Shown one piece after another: positions 16,606-24,386 of a DNA stretch of 64,000 bases. Numbering within the stretch: the first letter of the stretch is position 1; every line of letters starts with the position of its first letter. The position numbers and the translations under genes were made by a program. Source of the stretch: Caulobacter radicis. Lineage in GTDB: Bacteria; Pseudomonadota; Alphaproteobacteria; Caulobacterales; Caulobacteraceae. The notes under the pieces are model-generated. The model saw only the letters and a list, made by a program, of their open reading frames with translations. It was not told where the DNA came from and made no database searches. The DNA lies in the NCBI RefSeq assembly GCF_003094615.1, contig NZ_QDKO01000009.1, positions 620,001 through 684,000 of the forward strand, written 5' to 3'.

Positions 16606-17625
16606 TCAGCGCGGCACATACACCTGCGGCGACGGACCCGTGTCGAACGGCCCCAGGCGCGTGCGGCCGTTCTGGAACTCCAGGGTGGCGCTGAGCGTCG
16701 GGTCCTTGCCGGCCGCCGCGGCGACCGCCGCCACCGCCGAGCGGGCGTCGGTGATGGCTTCGGCCGTGGTCGGCTTCTCGCGCACGGTGACGTCCAGCGC
16801 GCCTTGCAGGCGGCCGTTCTGGTCGACGGTCAGGGCGCCGGACCTGGCCTCGATCAGGGCGTCGCCGGCGGTCAGCTTGCCGCTCTCGACGGTGATGGCG
16901 CCGCCAGCGGCGGTCCAGTCACGGACGGCGTCCGTCCAGTTGTCGCCGCGCAGGGCCGGGGCCTTCGACAGGCGGGAGTCCCAGTAGAGCGAGGCGGTGC
17001 GGTCCTGGGCGATGCGGCCGAGCAGGCCGGTGAAGGCCACCTTGGCGCCGTCGGCCTTGAACAGGATCGCGCCCTGCTGGTCGGGGCCCGGGCGCAGGTG
17101 GAGCTGCAGAGCCTGCGTGGAGCTGATCGGGAACGGCTCGACGTCGGCGGCGGTGGTGAAGGCGAGCTTGGCGCCCTCGACCGAGATGCGCGGCGGATAC
17201 TGGTCGAAGCCGGCCAGGCTGGCGCGCAGGGCCTCGCCGGTGATCGTCACGTCGCCCTTCTCGGGACGGGTCAGCACGACGCCGGCCGGGGCGACGATGA
17301 TCCAGTGGCCGATACCGTAGATCATCGCCTCGCCCTTCAGCTGCGGCGCGCGCACGGCCCAGCCGGTGGGCTCGGCGACTCGGGCGTTCTCCAGCCGCAC
17401 GTCCAGGCGGAAGGGGAAGCCGGTGACCTCGCGCCTGGTCCACGACAGGTCGTAGCCCTCGGCCTTCATCTGGATCGAGGTCGCGTCCATGCGCTTGATC
17501 ATTTCGTTGCGCAGGTAGAACCAGCCGACGCTCCAGACGATGCAGACCAGGGCCGCGAGCACGAAAGGCAAGACGAGGCCGCGACGGCGGGGCTTGCGGG
17601 ACGGCGTCGGGTCGCTATGGGTCAT
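16606..17625 (-). CDS. DUF2125 family protein
   Basis: 339 residues. A basic N-terminus (SRKPRRRG) precedes one transmembrane helix (LVLPFVLAALVCIVWSVGWFY), so it is an inner-membrane protein with a large periplasmic part. The stretch MKAEGYDLSWTRREVTGFPFR is the typical DUF2125 signature (an aromatic G-F-P-F-R motif). The rest reads as repetitive beta strands. The family is alphaproteobacterial and lacks a known biochemical role; similarity to AsmA-like lipid-transport beta-structures is sometimes noted but not shown here. It is divergent from the ChaC gene, with fewer than 40 bases between the starts. Confidence 0.8.
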   Translation of the reverse strand: MTHSDPTPSRKPRRRGLVLPFVLAALVCIVWSVGWFYLRNEMIKRMDATSIQMKAEGYDLSWTRREVTGFPFRLDVRLENARVAEPTGWAVRAPQLKGEAMIYGIGHWIIVAPAGVVLTRPEKGDVTITGEALRASLAGFDQYPPRISVEGAKLAFTTAADVEPFPISSTQALQLHLRPGPDQQGAILFKADGAKVAFTGLLGRIAQDRTASLYWDSRLSKAPALRGDNWTDAVRDWTAAGGAITVESGKLTAGDALIEARSGALTVDQNGRLQGALDVTVREKPTTAEAITDARSAVAAVAAAAGKDPTLSATLEFQNGRTRLGPFDTGPSPQVYVPR

Positions 17626-17663
17626 GGGCGAAGGGGCTGTTCCGGTCGGTGAGGGGTTTGGGC

Positions 17664-18224
17664 GTGGCGAGCGAGCAGCCGCAAGGCGGCGATCGTTGGG
17701 TGTTCGGTTACGGATCGCTGATGTGGCGGCCCGGGTTCCCGTTCATAGACCGAAGAACCGCGGTTCTCCATGGGCGCAGGCGCGCCTTCTGCATCTATTC
17801 GGTGCATCACCGGGGCACCTACGAGCGGCCGGGCCTGGTGCTGGGCCTGGCGCCCGGGGGCTCGGTGCGCGGCGTGGCCTATCGGGTGGCGCAGGACGCC
17901 TGGCCCGAGGTCTACGCCTATCTGCGCGAACGCGAGCAGCCGACCGAGACCTATTTCGAGGCCTGGTCCAAGCTGCGCGTCGACGGGAACGGCGAGGTCC
18001 CGGCCCTGGTGTTCCTGTCGGACCGCGCGCACGGCCAGTGGGCCGGGGCGCTGACCCTCGAGCAGCAGGCAGAATTGATCGCCGGCGCCAGGGGCCTGTC
18101 GGGGCCGAACATCGACTACCTGCGCGATCTAGTCGGCCACCTGCGCGAGGACGGCGTGCGCGATCACGCCATGGAGGCGCTGCTGAAGATGGTGGAGGCG
18201 CGGGAGCTGAAATCCTCCCCCTGA
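17664..18224 (+). CDS. ChaC-like gamma-glutamylcyclotransferase
   Basis: About 186 residues. The motif WVFGYGSLMWRPGFPF is the substrate-binding Y-G-S-L signature of ChaC/GGCT enzymes, followed by RRRAFCIYSVHHRGTYERPG and GLVLGLAPGGSVRGVAYRV. ChaC-type enzymes cleave glutathione to 5-oxoproline and Cys-Gly. The GTG at 17664 has AGGGG at good spacing; the GTG at 17649 is an alternative. The last three residues (S-S-P) and the stop codon fall inside a family C repeat (from 18212), so the repeat has supplied the gene's 3' end. Confidence 0.85.
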   Translation: MASEQPQGGDRWVFGYGSLMWRPGFPFIDRRTAVLHGRRRAFCIYSVHHRGTYERPGLVLGLAPGGSVRGVAYRVAQDAWPEVYAYLREREQPTETYFEAWSKLRVDGNGEVPALVFLSDRAHGQWAGALTLEQQAELIAGARGLSGPNIDYLRDLVGHLREDGVRDHAMEALLKMVEARELKSSP

Positions 18225-18343
18225 AGGGGGAGGTGGCCCGAAGGGCCGGAGGGGGGGCTGCTGATCTCTAGGAGGTCGCTGACTCGGAAGTCACGTCCCC
18301 CTCCGTCGGCTTCGCCGACACCTCCCCCTTCGGGGGGAGGATC
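18212..18343. repeat. Inverted pair of family C repeats overlapping a gene end
   Basis: Left arm TCCTCCCCCTGAAGGGGGAGG then GTGGCCCGAAGGGCCGGAGGGGG. Right arm CCCCCTCCGTCGGCTTCGCCG then ACACCTCCCCCTTCGGGGGGAGGA. It lies between the convergent chaC-like and plsC genes, encodes the last residues of the former and abuts the stop of the latter. It probably serves as a shared hairpin for both transcripts. Confidence 0.8.
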
Positions 18344-19051
18344 TTAAATCCCTTCGTCTTCCAGCGCCTTGGTGGCGCCGTCGATCCGCGTCTGCAGTTC
18401 GCGCATGAACTCGCCGCGCTTGAGGCCGGCGGGGATGGGCGGCAGGTATTCGAAGACGATGACGCCGGGTTGCACGAGCAGGCTCTTGTGCAGCCAGTGC
18501 TGGCCGCAGTTCAGGGCCAGCGGGGTGACCGGCAGCTCCAGCTCGCGATAGAGCGCGGCGATGCCGGGCTTGTAGTCGCCGGGCTCGCCCACCTTGCCGC
18601 GGGTGCCTTCGGGGAAGATCACGACCTGGCGTGTCTCCTTCATGCGGTCGACACTGTCGCGCACCAGCTTCTTCAGGGCCGCCGAATGGCCGTCGCGGTC
18701 GACGACGATCATCCGGGCCTTCAGGCCGTGCCACCCGAACAGCGGCACCATCAGGAGCTCCTTCTTCATCACGAAGCAGGCGTCCGGCAGGATGGCGAAC
18801 TGGCTGAAGACGTCGAACATCGACTGGTGCTTGGCGGCCACCAGGGCCGGGCCGGTGGGGACCTGGCCCCGCACCTCGACCCGCACGCCCGCCAGGATGC
18901 GCAGGCCCAGGATCACGCCCCGCGACCAGATGCGCATGGCGGCGCGATTGACTGGGCGCGGCAGCGCCAGGGTCACCAGCATCAGTATGGCCATGGTCGC
19001 CGACCACAGCCAGAAGAACAGCTGGAACAGGAACGAGCGCAGATAGATCAA
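18344..19051 (-). CDS. plsC: 1-acyl-sn-glycerol-3-phosphate acyltransferase
   Basis: 235 residues from a TTG start at 19051 that overlaps the TGA of the ydcF-like gene (TTGA). An N-terminal hydrophobic segment (FLFQLFFWLWSATMAILML) anchors it in the inner membrane. The acyltransferase motif I H-x4-D appears as AAKHQSMFD, motif III as VVIFPEGTRGKVG, and the P-rich motif IV as ELPVTPLAL. It acylates lysophosphatidic acid to phosphatidic acid in phospholipid synthesis. Fourth gene of the ftsE-ftsX-ydcF-plsC run. The TTG start and overlap suggest its output is set by translation of the gene before it. Confidence 0.88.
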   Translation of the reverse strand: MIYLRSFLFQLFFWLWSATMAILMLVTLALPRPVNRAAMRIWSRGVILGLRILAGVRVEVRGQVPTGPALVAAKHQSMFDVFSQFAILPDACFVMKKELLMVPLFGWHGLKARMIVVDRDGHSAALKKLVRDSVDRMKETRQVVIFPEGTRGKVGEPGDYKPGIAALYRELELPVTPLALNCGQHWLHKSLLVQPGVIVFEYLPPIPAGLKRGEFMRELQTRIDGATKALEDEGI

Positions 19052-19698
19052 GAGTCTTTCCCCGTTGCCGACGTCTCGGCGGGCCCGGTCTCCGACGTCT
19101 CGGCGGGCTTGTCTTTCGGACCCAGGTTCAGGAACGCCTCGCGCCCCAGGATCGCCAGGTACTTGCAGTATTCTACGATCATCCGCCGGGCGGTGTGCGA
19201 GCGCTTCCACCAGCGACGGGCGTTCAGGCTCTCGGTGGCCACCGGATAGGCGGAGAGCTCGACGTCCGGCATGGTGGCGCGCAGCTCCAGCATCGAGCGC
19301 GGCATGTGGTAGTCGGCGGTGACGACGATCAGGCTCTTGTAGCCGCGGGCCTTGGCCCATTCGGCGGTCTCGCGGGCGTTGCCGACGGTGTCGGCGGCGG
19401 CGAACCCCAAGTCGACGCAGCAGTCATAGATCGGCTTGACCGCCTTGGTGACGTCCAGGACGTCGGCGCGGGTTGCCTCGCGGTTGACGCCGGAGATCAG
19501 CAGGCGCTTGCCCTTGCCGGCCTCGAGCAGCTTGGTGGCCGCCTCAAGGCGAAGGTTCGAGGCGCCGGTCAGCACCACGACGCCGTCGGCCACGGGCGGG
19601 TCGGCGGCCGGGGTCGAGCGCTCGACCCGCGAGGTGAAGGCCAGCAGGCCCAGCACCCAGATCATCACCACGATCAGGAAGGCGGCGATGCTCTTCAC
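19048..19698 (-). CDS. YdcF/ElyC/SanA-family (DUF218) membrane protein
   Basis: 216 residues from a GTG at 19698 overlapping the ftsX stop (GTGA). One N-terminal transmembrane helix (IAAFLIVVMIWVLGLLAFTS) is followed by a periplasmic DUF218 domain: DGVVVLTGASNLRLEAA, KRLLISGVNREATRADVL, NARETAEWAKARGYKSLIVVTADYHMPRSM. This S/A-D-Y-H-x-x-R pattern is the family hallmark. SanA/ElyC homologues act in peptidoglycan and envelope maturation in E. coli. Linkage to FtsEX and PlsC fits an envelope role. The C-terminus has a short repeat (PAETSETGPAETSATG). Confidence 0.85.
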   Translation of the reverse strand: MKSIAAFLIVVMIWVLGLLAFTSRVERSTPAADPPVADGVVVLTGASNLRLEAATKLLEAGKGKRLLISGVNREATRADVLDVTKAVKPIYDCCVDLGFAAADTVGNARETAEWAKARGYKSLIVVTADYHMPRSMLELRATMPDVELSAYPVATESLNARRWWKRSHTARRMIVEYCKYLAILGREAFLNLGPKDKPAETSETGPAETSATGKDS

Positions 19699-20588
19699 GG
19701 CATGTCCTTCAGCAGGCGGAGGGCCGCGGCGCGCGCGGCCAGCCCCGCGACCAGGGCGGCGATCAGCGGACAGGGCAGGGGCGCCAGGAGGTCGACCCAT
19801 GCCAGGGGCAGAACCGGGGTCAGGCCCGAGCCGCCCCCCGCCAGCCGCGCCGCGACGCCGACGATGACCGCCGCCGCGCCGCCGAGCAAGCCCGCGCTGG
19901 CGGCCATGGCCGCGAACCGGTTCTGGAACAGCCTGGCGATGAAGCCGGCTTCGGCGCCGGAATGGTGCAGCACCTCGATCACCTCGTGGCGGGCGGCCAG
20001 GCCCGCGCGGGTGGCGAAGGTGATGACGGCGGCCGTGGCGGCGGCGATCAGGCCGAAGACGCCCAGCGCCGCCCAGCGGGCCAGGCCCGCGCCGCGCTGG
20101 ATGTCGGCGATCCAGCGGCTGTGGTCGTCGACCACGGCGTCGACGGCGGCCTCGTGCAGGGCCTTGGTCAGGGCTTCGGCGGTGGCCGGGGCCTTGGGAT
20201 CGAGGTCGAGGGTGACCAGGCGCGGGGTCGGCAGGTCGGCGACCAGGGCGTCGCGGCCGATCCACGGCTCCAGCAGGGCCTCGGCCTTGTCCTTGGTGAG
20301 CGCCTGGGCCTGGACCACGCCCTTGACCCCGGCCAGGGTCTCGGCGGCGCGGGCGGCGGCGCTGTCGGGCGTCTCGCCGGCCTTGGCGCGGACGACGACG
20401 GTGGCCGAACCGGTCAGCTGCGAGGTCCAGCCCTCGGCGGCGCGGTTGGCGGCCAGGGCGGCCAGGGCGGTGAGGCAGGCCAGGAAGCACAGCACGGCGA
20501 CGACGAAGACCAGCGCCCCGTCGCGGGCGTCGCGCGGCGGCAGCAGCGGGCCGGGCTTCCAGCGGTTGATGTCGAACGGGCCGCTCAT
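19695..20588 (-). CDS. ftsX: Cell-division ABC transporter permease-like protein FtsX
   Basis: 297 residues with four transmembrane helices: one near 27-47 (ALVFVVAVLCFLACLTALAA), then three in the C-terminal half (~165-190, ~220-245, ~262-285). A periplasmic loop of ~110 residues lies between helices 1 and 2, as in FtsX. With FtsE it couples ATP hydrolysis to periplasmic murein hydrolase activation at the division site. Its ATG overlaps the ftsE stop by four bases (ATGA) and its own stop overlaps the next gene (GTGA). Confidence 0.9.
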   Translation of the reverse strand: MSGPFDINRWKPGPLLPPRDARDGALVFVVAVLCFLACLTALAALAANRAAEGWTSQLTGSATVVVRAKAGETPDSAAARAAETLAGVKGVVQAQALTKDKAEALLEPWIGRDALVADLPTPRLVTLDLDPKAPATAEALTKALHEAAVDAVVDDHSRWIADIQRGAGLARWAALGVFGLIAAATAAVITFATRAGLAARHEVIEVLHHSGAEAGFIARLFQNRFAAMAASAGLLGGAAAVIVGVAARLAGGGSGLTPVLPLAWVDLLAPLPCPLIAALVAGLAARAAALRLLKDMP

Positions 20589-21319
20589 CGCGCCTCGCCG
20601 GTGTCGACCAGGCGGCCGTGCTCGAGATGCAGAACGGGGCGGCCGGCGCGGGCCACCAGTTCCTCGTCGTGGGTGGCGATCAGCACCGTGGTGCCCAGGC
20701 GGTTGAGCTCGACGAAAAGGCGCAGCAGGCGCAGCGACATGGCCGGGTCGACATTGCCGGTCGGCTCGTCCGCCAGCAGGATGTCGGGCCGATCGACCAC
20801 GGCGCGGGCGATGGCCAGGCGCTGCTTCTCGCCGCCCGACAGGGTGGCGGGCAGGGCGTGCATCCGCTCGCCCAGGCCCACCCAGTGCAGAAGCTCGGCG
20901 ACGTCGTCGCGATAGGTGTTCGGCTTGCGGCCGGCGATGCGCAGCGGCAGGCCGGCGTTGTCGAACACCGACAGGTGCTCGAGCAGGCGGAATTCCTGGA
21001 ACACAACGCCGATGCGGCGGCGCAGGAAAGGCAGGTCGGCGGCCGGAACCAGGTTCACGTCGCGCCCGAACAGCTCGACGCGACCCCGTGACGCACGATG
21101 GGCCAGGTAGATCAGCTTGAGCAGCGAACTCTTGCCCGCGCCAGACGCGCCGGTGAGGAAGTGAAACGAGCCCGGGGCAAGGGAAAACCCGATGTCGCGC
21201 AGGGTTTCGGGACCCCGCCCGTAGCGCATGGAGACGCCTTCGAAACGGACCACGGGGACGGCGTCGGGGTCTTGATCTGCGCCGGTCCGCAAGGGTGTGT
21301 CGATGGGGTTTCTGGACAT
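20585..21319 (-). CDS. ftsE: Cell-division ATP-binding protein FtsE
   Basis: 244 residues. Full ABC ATPase set: Walker A GASGAGKSS, Q-loop VVFQEFRLL, signature LSGGEKQRLAIARA, Walker B ILLADEPTGNVD and switch ATHDEEL. The E-F-R-L-L after the Q-loop is the typical FtsE sequence. An extra ~22-residue N-terminal extension (TPLRTGADQDPDAVPVV) precedes the first strand. It energises FtsX. First gene of the minus-strand run ftsE-ftsX-ydcF-plsC, divergent from the zinc-ribbon membrane protein with a 57-base gap that must contain both promoters. Confidence 0.95.
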   Translation of the reverse strand: MSRNPIDTPLRTGADQDPDAVPVVRFEGVSMRYGRGPETLRDIGFSLAPGSFHFLTGASGAGKSSLLKLIYLAHRASRGRVELFGRDVNLVPAADLPFLRRRIGVVFQEFRLLEHLSVFDNAGLPLRIAGRKPNTYRDDVAELLHWVGLGERMHALPATLSGGEKQRLAIARAVVDRPDILLADEPTGNVDPAMSLRLLRLFVELNRLGTTVLIATHDEELVARAGRPVLHLEHGRLVDTGEAR

Positions 21320-21376
21320 CAGGGTTAAAATCGGCGACCTCCAATGCTGTAAAGCGGGGATGACCGATTCGCGGCC

Positions 21377-22348
21377 ATGATACTGACCTGTCCCGAGTGC
21401 GCCAGCCGCTATTTCGTCGACGACGCCAAGGTCGGTACGGCTGGGCGCGTCGTGCGTTGCGCCTCGTGCGGCGCGCGCTGGACCGCGCGTAACGAAACCG
21501 CCGCCGACGACGACCTGTTCGATGCGCCGCCCGCCGCGGGGGCGAACCCTGGGCCGGCCAACGACGCGGCCGTGTCGGCCACGCTCGACCCTCTGCACGC
21601 CCTCGATGACGAGCCAGAGCCGGAGCCGCCGGTCAGCGCCCTGCCGGGGGAGGAACTGCCCAAGGTGTTCCGGGCCCGCGCCGACGCCGAGCGCCGCCTG
21701 AAGGAAGCCAAGACCACCGGCATCGTCTGGGCCTCGATGGCCGCGTTCGTGGTGCTGGTGCTGGGCTGCGCCTGGGTCTTCAATCTGAACATCGGCAAGC
21801 TGATGCCCGGCACGGCCGGCGCCTACGCGATGATCGGCAAGCCGATCAACACCGTGGGCCTGATCGTCGAGGAAAGCAGCATCCGCGCCCAGCCCTCGAT
21901 GCAGGACGGCCGCGCCGCCCTGACGGTCACCGGCGTGATCCGCAACATCACCGAAAAGCCGGTCTCGGCCCCGCCGCTGCGCATCGCCCTGCTGAACAAG
22001 GGCCAGAAGCGTGTGGCCGGCCAGCTGGCCGCCGCCGCCGATCCGGTCATCCCGCCCGGCCAGACCCGCCACTTCTCGGTCACCCTGCTGAACCCGCCGT
22101 CCAGCGCCCAGATCCTGGAGGTCGGCTTCGCGGTCGAGAAGGGCGCCGCCCATGCCGTCAAGACGGGCTTGGGGCCCGCCAAGGCCGGCCACGGCGAGCC
22201 CGAACTGCGCGGCGCCCAGGACACGCCGACCACGGATCATGGCGCGCAGGAGGCCCATGGGGCCGATTCCGCGGCGGAAGGGGCTGGACACGGCGCCCCT
22301 GGTCATGAGACCGGAGCGGCCGAACCGGCCGCCGCCGACCATCATTGA
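21377..22348 (+). CDS. MJ0042-type zinc-ribbon, DUF3426-like membrane protein
   Basis: 323 residues. The N-terminus is a zinc finger, C-P-E-C-A...VVRCASCGARW (four cysteines within 36 residues), of the MJ0042/zinc_ribbon_5 type. A linker rich in Pro and Glu follows, then a single transmembrane helix (ASMAAFVVLVLGCAWVF, ~117-135) and a DUF3426-like domain with SMQDGRAALTVTGVIRNIT and ALLNKGQKRVAG. The tail is His/Ala/Gly-rich. Proteins of this layout are frequent in Alphaproteobacteria, often beside ftsE; no function is proven. It precedes the phosphoribosyltransferase gene by 15 bases, so the two may be co-transcribed. Confidence 0.8.
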   Translation: MILTCPECASRYFVDDAKVGTAGRVVRCASCGARWTARNETAADDDLFDAPPAAGANPGPANDAAVSATLDPLHALDDEPEPEPPVSALPGEELPKVFRARADAERRLKEAKTTGIVWASMAAFVVLVLGCAWVFNLNIGKLMPGTAGAYAMIGKPINTVGLIVEESSIRAQPSMQDGRAALTVTGVIRNITEKPVSAPPLRIALLNKGQKRVAGQLAAAADPVIPPGQTRHFSVTLLNPPSSAQILEVGFAVEKGAAHAVKTGLGPAKAGHGEPELRGAQDTPTTDHGAQEAHGADSAAEGAGHGAPGHETGAAEPAAADHH

Positions 22349-22363
22349 CCAAGATCCCCTGAC

Positions 22364-22894
22364 ATGACCGAGCTCCACCGCCCCGAAGTGCTCATTTCCG
22401 AGCAAGAAATCGCCGAGCGGGTGGAAGCCCTGGCCCGCCAGATCGCCCCGCGCATCGACGACGACACCGTCGCCGTCTGCCTGCTGACGGGTGGCCTGTG
22501 GTTCGCCGCCGACCTGACCCGCGCCCTGTGGAAGGCCGGCCGCAACGTCCGCTTCGACGCCCTGTGGCTGGCCTCGTACCATGACGAGCGCAAGAGCACC
22601 GGCCGCTGCGAAGTGCGCGCCGACCTGCAGCGCCCGCTGGTCGGTCGTCGCGCCCTGGTGGTCGACGACGTGTTTGACACCGGCCTGTCGCTGTCGGAGG
22701 CCGCGCGCCTGGTCAAGGACGCCGGCGCCAGCGAAGTGCTGACCGCGGTCTTCGCCCGCAAGCCCTGGCCGACCTCGCGCGGCATGGAGCCCGACTTCGT
22801 GGCCTGGGAAGCCCCGGCCCGCTACCTCGTCGGCTACGGCCTCGACGACGAAGGCAAGAGCCGCGGCCTGCCGTACATCGGCGCGCTGGACTGA
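22364..22894 (+). CDS. Hypoxanthine phosphoribosyltransferase-like protein
   Basis: 176 residues. Type I phosphoribosyltransferase fold with the PRPP loop ALVVDDVFDTGLSLSEA, the N-terminal LISEQEIAERVEALARQI typical of HPRT (Hpt), and the substrate loop LTGGLWFAADLTRAL. It should convert hypoxanthine or guanine plus PRPP to the nucleotide for purine salvage. Purine preference comes from overall resemblance to Hpt, and a xanthine-type specificity is not excluded. A strong bidirectional hairpin terminator follows. Confidence 0.82.
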   Translation: MTELHRPEVLISEQEIAERVEALARQIAPRIDDDTVAVCLLTGGLWFAADLTRALWKAGRNVRFDALWLASYHDERKSTGRCEVRADLQRPLVGRRALVVDDVFDTGLSLSEAARLVKDAGASEVLTAVFARKPWPTSRGMEPDFVAWEAPARYLVGYGLDDEGKSRGLPYIGALD

Positions 22895-22913
22895 TTTCAG
22901 TCTACCGAACGCA

Positions 22914-22957
22914 AAAACGCCGCGAGAGCTGATCGGCTTTCGCGGCGTTTTCGTTTT
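22914..22957. terminator. Rho-independent terminator
   Basis: AAAACGCCGCGA (22914-22925) pairs perfectly with TCGCGGCGTTTT (22940-22951), followed by CGTTTT. The A-run before and T-run after let it work on both strands, ending the phosphoribosyltransferase transcript and potentially mnmA read-through. Confidence 0.9.
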
Positions 22958-22961
22958 CTGG

Positions 22962-23084
22962 AACCTCCCCCTGTGGCGGAGGCGATCGCGTAGCGATCGG
23001 AGGGGGGCGGAAATCGGCTCTATTCAGCGGAAGCTGAGAACGGCCCCCCGCCGGCCTTCGGCCGCCTCCCCCAGAGGGGGAGGT
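22962..23084. repeat. Inverted pair of family C repeats
   Basis: Left CCTCCCCCTGTGGCGGAGGCGATCGCGTAGCGATCGGAGGGGGG. Right CCCCCCGCCGGCCTTCGGCC then GCCTCCCCCAGAGGGGGAGG. Between them is TCAGCGGAAGCTGA, which recurs inverted in the copy at 53273-53408. It sits between the convergent phosphoribosyltransferase and mnmA genes. Confidence 0.8.
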
Positions 23085-23094
23085 TTCTTCCGGA

Positions 23095-24321
23095 TCAGTC
23101 CATCGCCCGCTGCGTGGTCGCAATAAAACCGCCGCCGAGCACGCGTTCGGGATCGGCGGGGTCGTAGAGCACGCAGGCCTGGCCGGGGGCGACGCCTTCT
23201 TCCAGGACGTCGAACACCAGGCGCACGCCGCCGTCTTCCAGCGTCAGGCGTCCGGGCACGGGCTCGCGGGTCGAGCGCACGCGAGCCAGGACCGGCGCGC
23301 CGGCCTTGGCGGCCGCGATCAGGTCGTCCTCGCCGCCCAGCCAGTTGTCTTCCTTCAGGGTCAGCGCCTTGGTCAGCAGCGCCTCGCGCGGGCCGACCAC
23401 GACGTGGCGCTTGTCGGCGTCGATGCGCACGACGAACAGAGGCTCGCCCGTGCCGCCGCCGACATTGAGGCCGCGCCGCTGGCCGATGGTGTAGCGGGTG
23501 ACGCCCTCGTGACGGCCCAGCACCTTGCCGTCCAGGTGCACGATGTCGCCCGCTTCCGCGCCTTGCGGGCGGATGCGGTCGATGACCGTGGTGTATTTGC
23601 CTTCCGGTACGAAGCAGATGTCCTGGCTGTCGGGCTTGTCGGCCACCGACAGGCCCAGCGCGGTTGCGACGGCGCGGACCTCGGGCTTGGAGAAGCCGCC
23701 CAGCGGGAAGCGCAGGAAGTCGAGCTGGTCGCGCGTGGTGGCGAACAGGAAGTAGGACTGGTCCTTGGCCGGGTCGGCGGCGCGGCGCAGCTGCGGGCGG
23801 TTGCTGGCGGCGGTGAAGCCGCGCTGCACGTAGTGGCCGGTGGCCATGGCCTCGGCGCCCAGGTCGCGGGCCACGTCCAGCAGGTCGCGGAACTTGACGG
23901 TCTGGTTGCAGCGCACGCACGGGATCGGGGTCTCGCCGCGCAGATAGGCGTCGGCGAACTCCTCGATGACCTGCTCCTTGAAGCGGCTTTCGTAGTCGAG
24001 GACGTAGTGCGGGATGCCGATCCGCTCGGCCGCCATGCGCGCGTCCATGATGTCCTGGCCGGCGCAGCAGGCGCCCTTCTTGGAGATCGCCGCGCCGTGG
24101 TCGTAGAGCTGCAGGGTGACGCCCACCACGTCGTAGCCGGCGCGGGCCAGCAGGGCGGCGGTGACGGTCGAATCGACGCCCCCGGACATGGCCGCGACGA
24201 TCCGCGTGCCCTTGGGCAGGCCGACGGCACGCCTGGCGGCCTCGGCGGCGCGCGCGATCAGGGCGTCGCCGTCGGGAACGGGGGCGTGGGCGGGGTCGAA
24301 ACGGGCGAGGTCGGCGTCCAT
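23095..24321 (-). CDS. mnmA: tRNA-specific 2-thiouridylase MnmA
   Basis: 408 residues. The PP-loop is [18 protein letters not shown] (SGGVDS at 46-51). The catalytic cysteines are in [12 protein letters not shown] and in the GDSQDICFV-type motif ([13 protein letters not shown]). The C-terminal beta-barrel includes GQACVLYD. It thiolates U34 of tRNA-Lys, -Glu and -Gln with sulfur relayed from IscS. The N-terminal ~30 residues before the PP-loop are longer than in E. coli and Ala/Asp-rich. No sulfur-relay gene is adjacent. A hairpin lies just upstream of its start. Confidence 0.95.
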   Translation of the reverse strand: MDADLARFDPAHAPVPDGDALIARAAEAARRAVGLPKGTRIVAAMSGGVDSTVTAALLARAGYDVVGVTLQLYDHGAAISKKGACCAGQDIMDARMAAERIGIPHYVLDYESRFKEQVIEEFADAYLRGETPIPCVRCNQTVKFRDLLDVARDLGAEAMATGHYVQRGFTAASNRPQLRRAADPAKDQSYFLFATTRDQLDFLRFPLGGFSKPEVRAVATALGLSVADKPDSQDICFVPEGKYTTVIDRIRPQGAEAGDIVHLDGKVLGRHEGVTRYTIGQRRGLNVGGGTGEPLFVVRIDADKRHVVVGPREALLTKALTLKEDNWLGGEDDLIAAAKAGAPVLARVRSTREPVPGRLTLEDGGVRLVFDVLEEGVAPGQACVLYDPADPERVLGGGFIATTQRAMD

Positions 24322-24371
24322 CGGCGCTATTTAGAGCCTCGACCCCGATTTTGCGAGGTGGAGCAGCGCCG
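24322..24371 (-). other. Nested hairpin in the mnmA leader
   Basis: Outer stem CGGCGCT (24322-24328) with AGCGCCG (24365-24371) encloses CCTCG (24337-24341) with CGAGG (24354-24358). The outer stem ends immediately before the mnmA start codon, leaving little room for a ribosome-binding site. Function not known; it could equally stabilise the flgL or mnmA message. Confidence 0.35.
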
Positions 24372-24386
24372 CAGGGTCCAAAGGCC

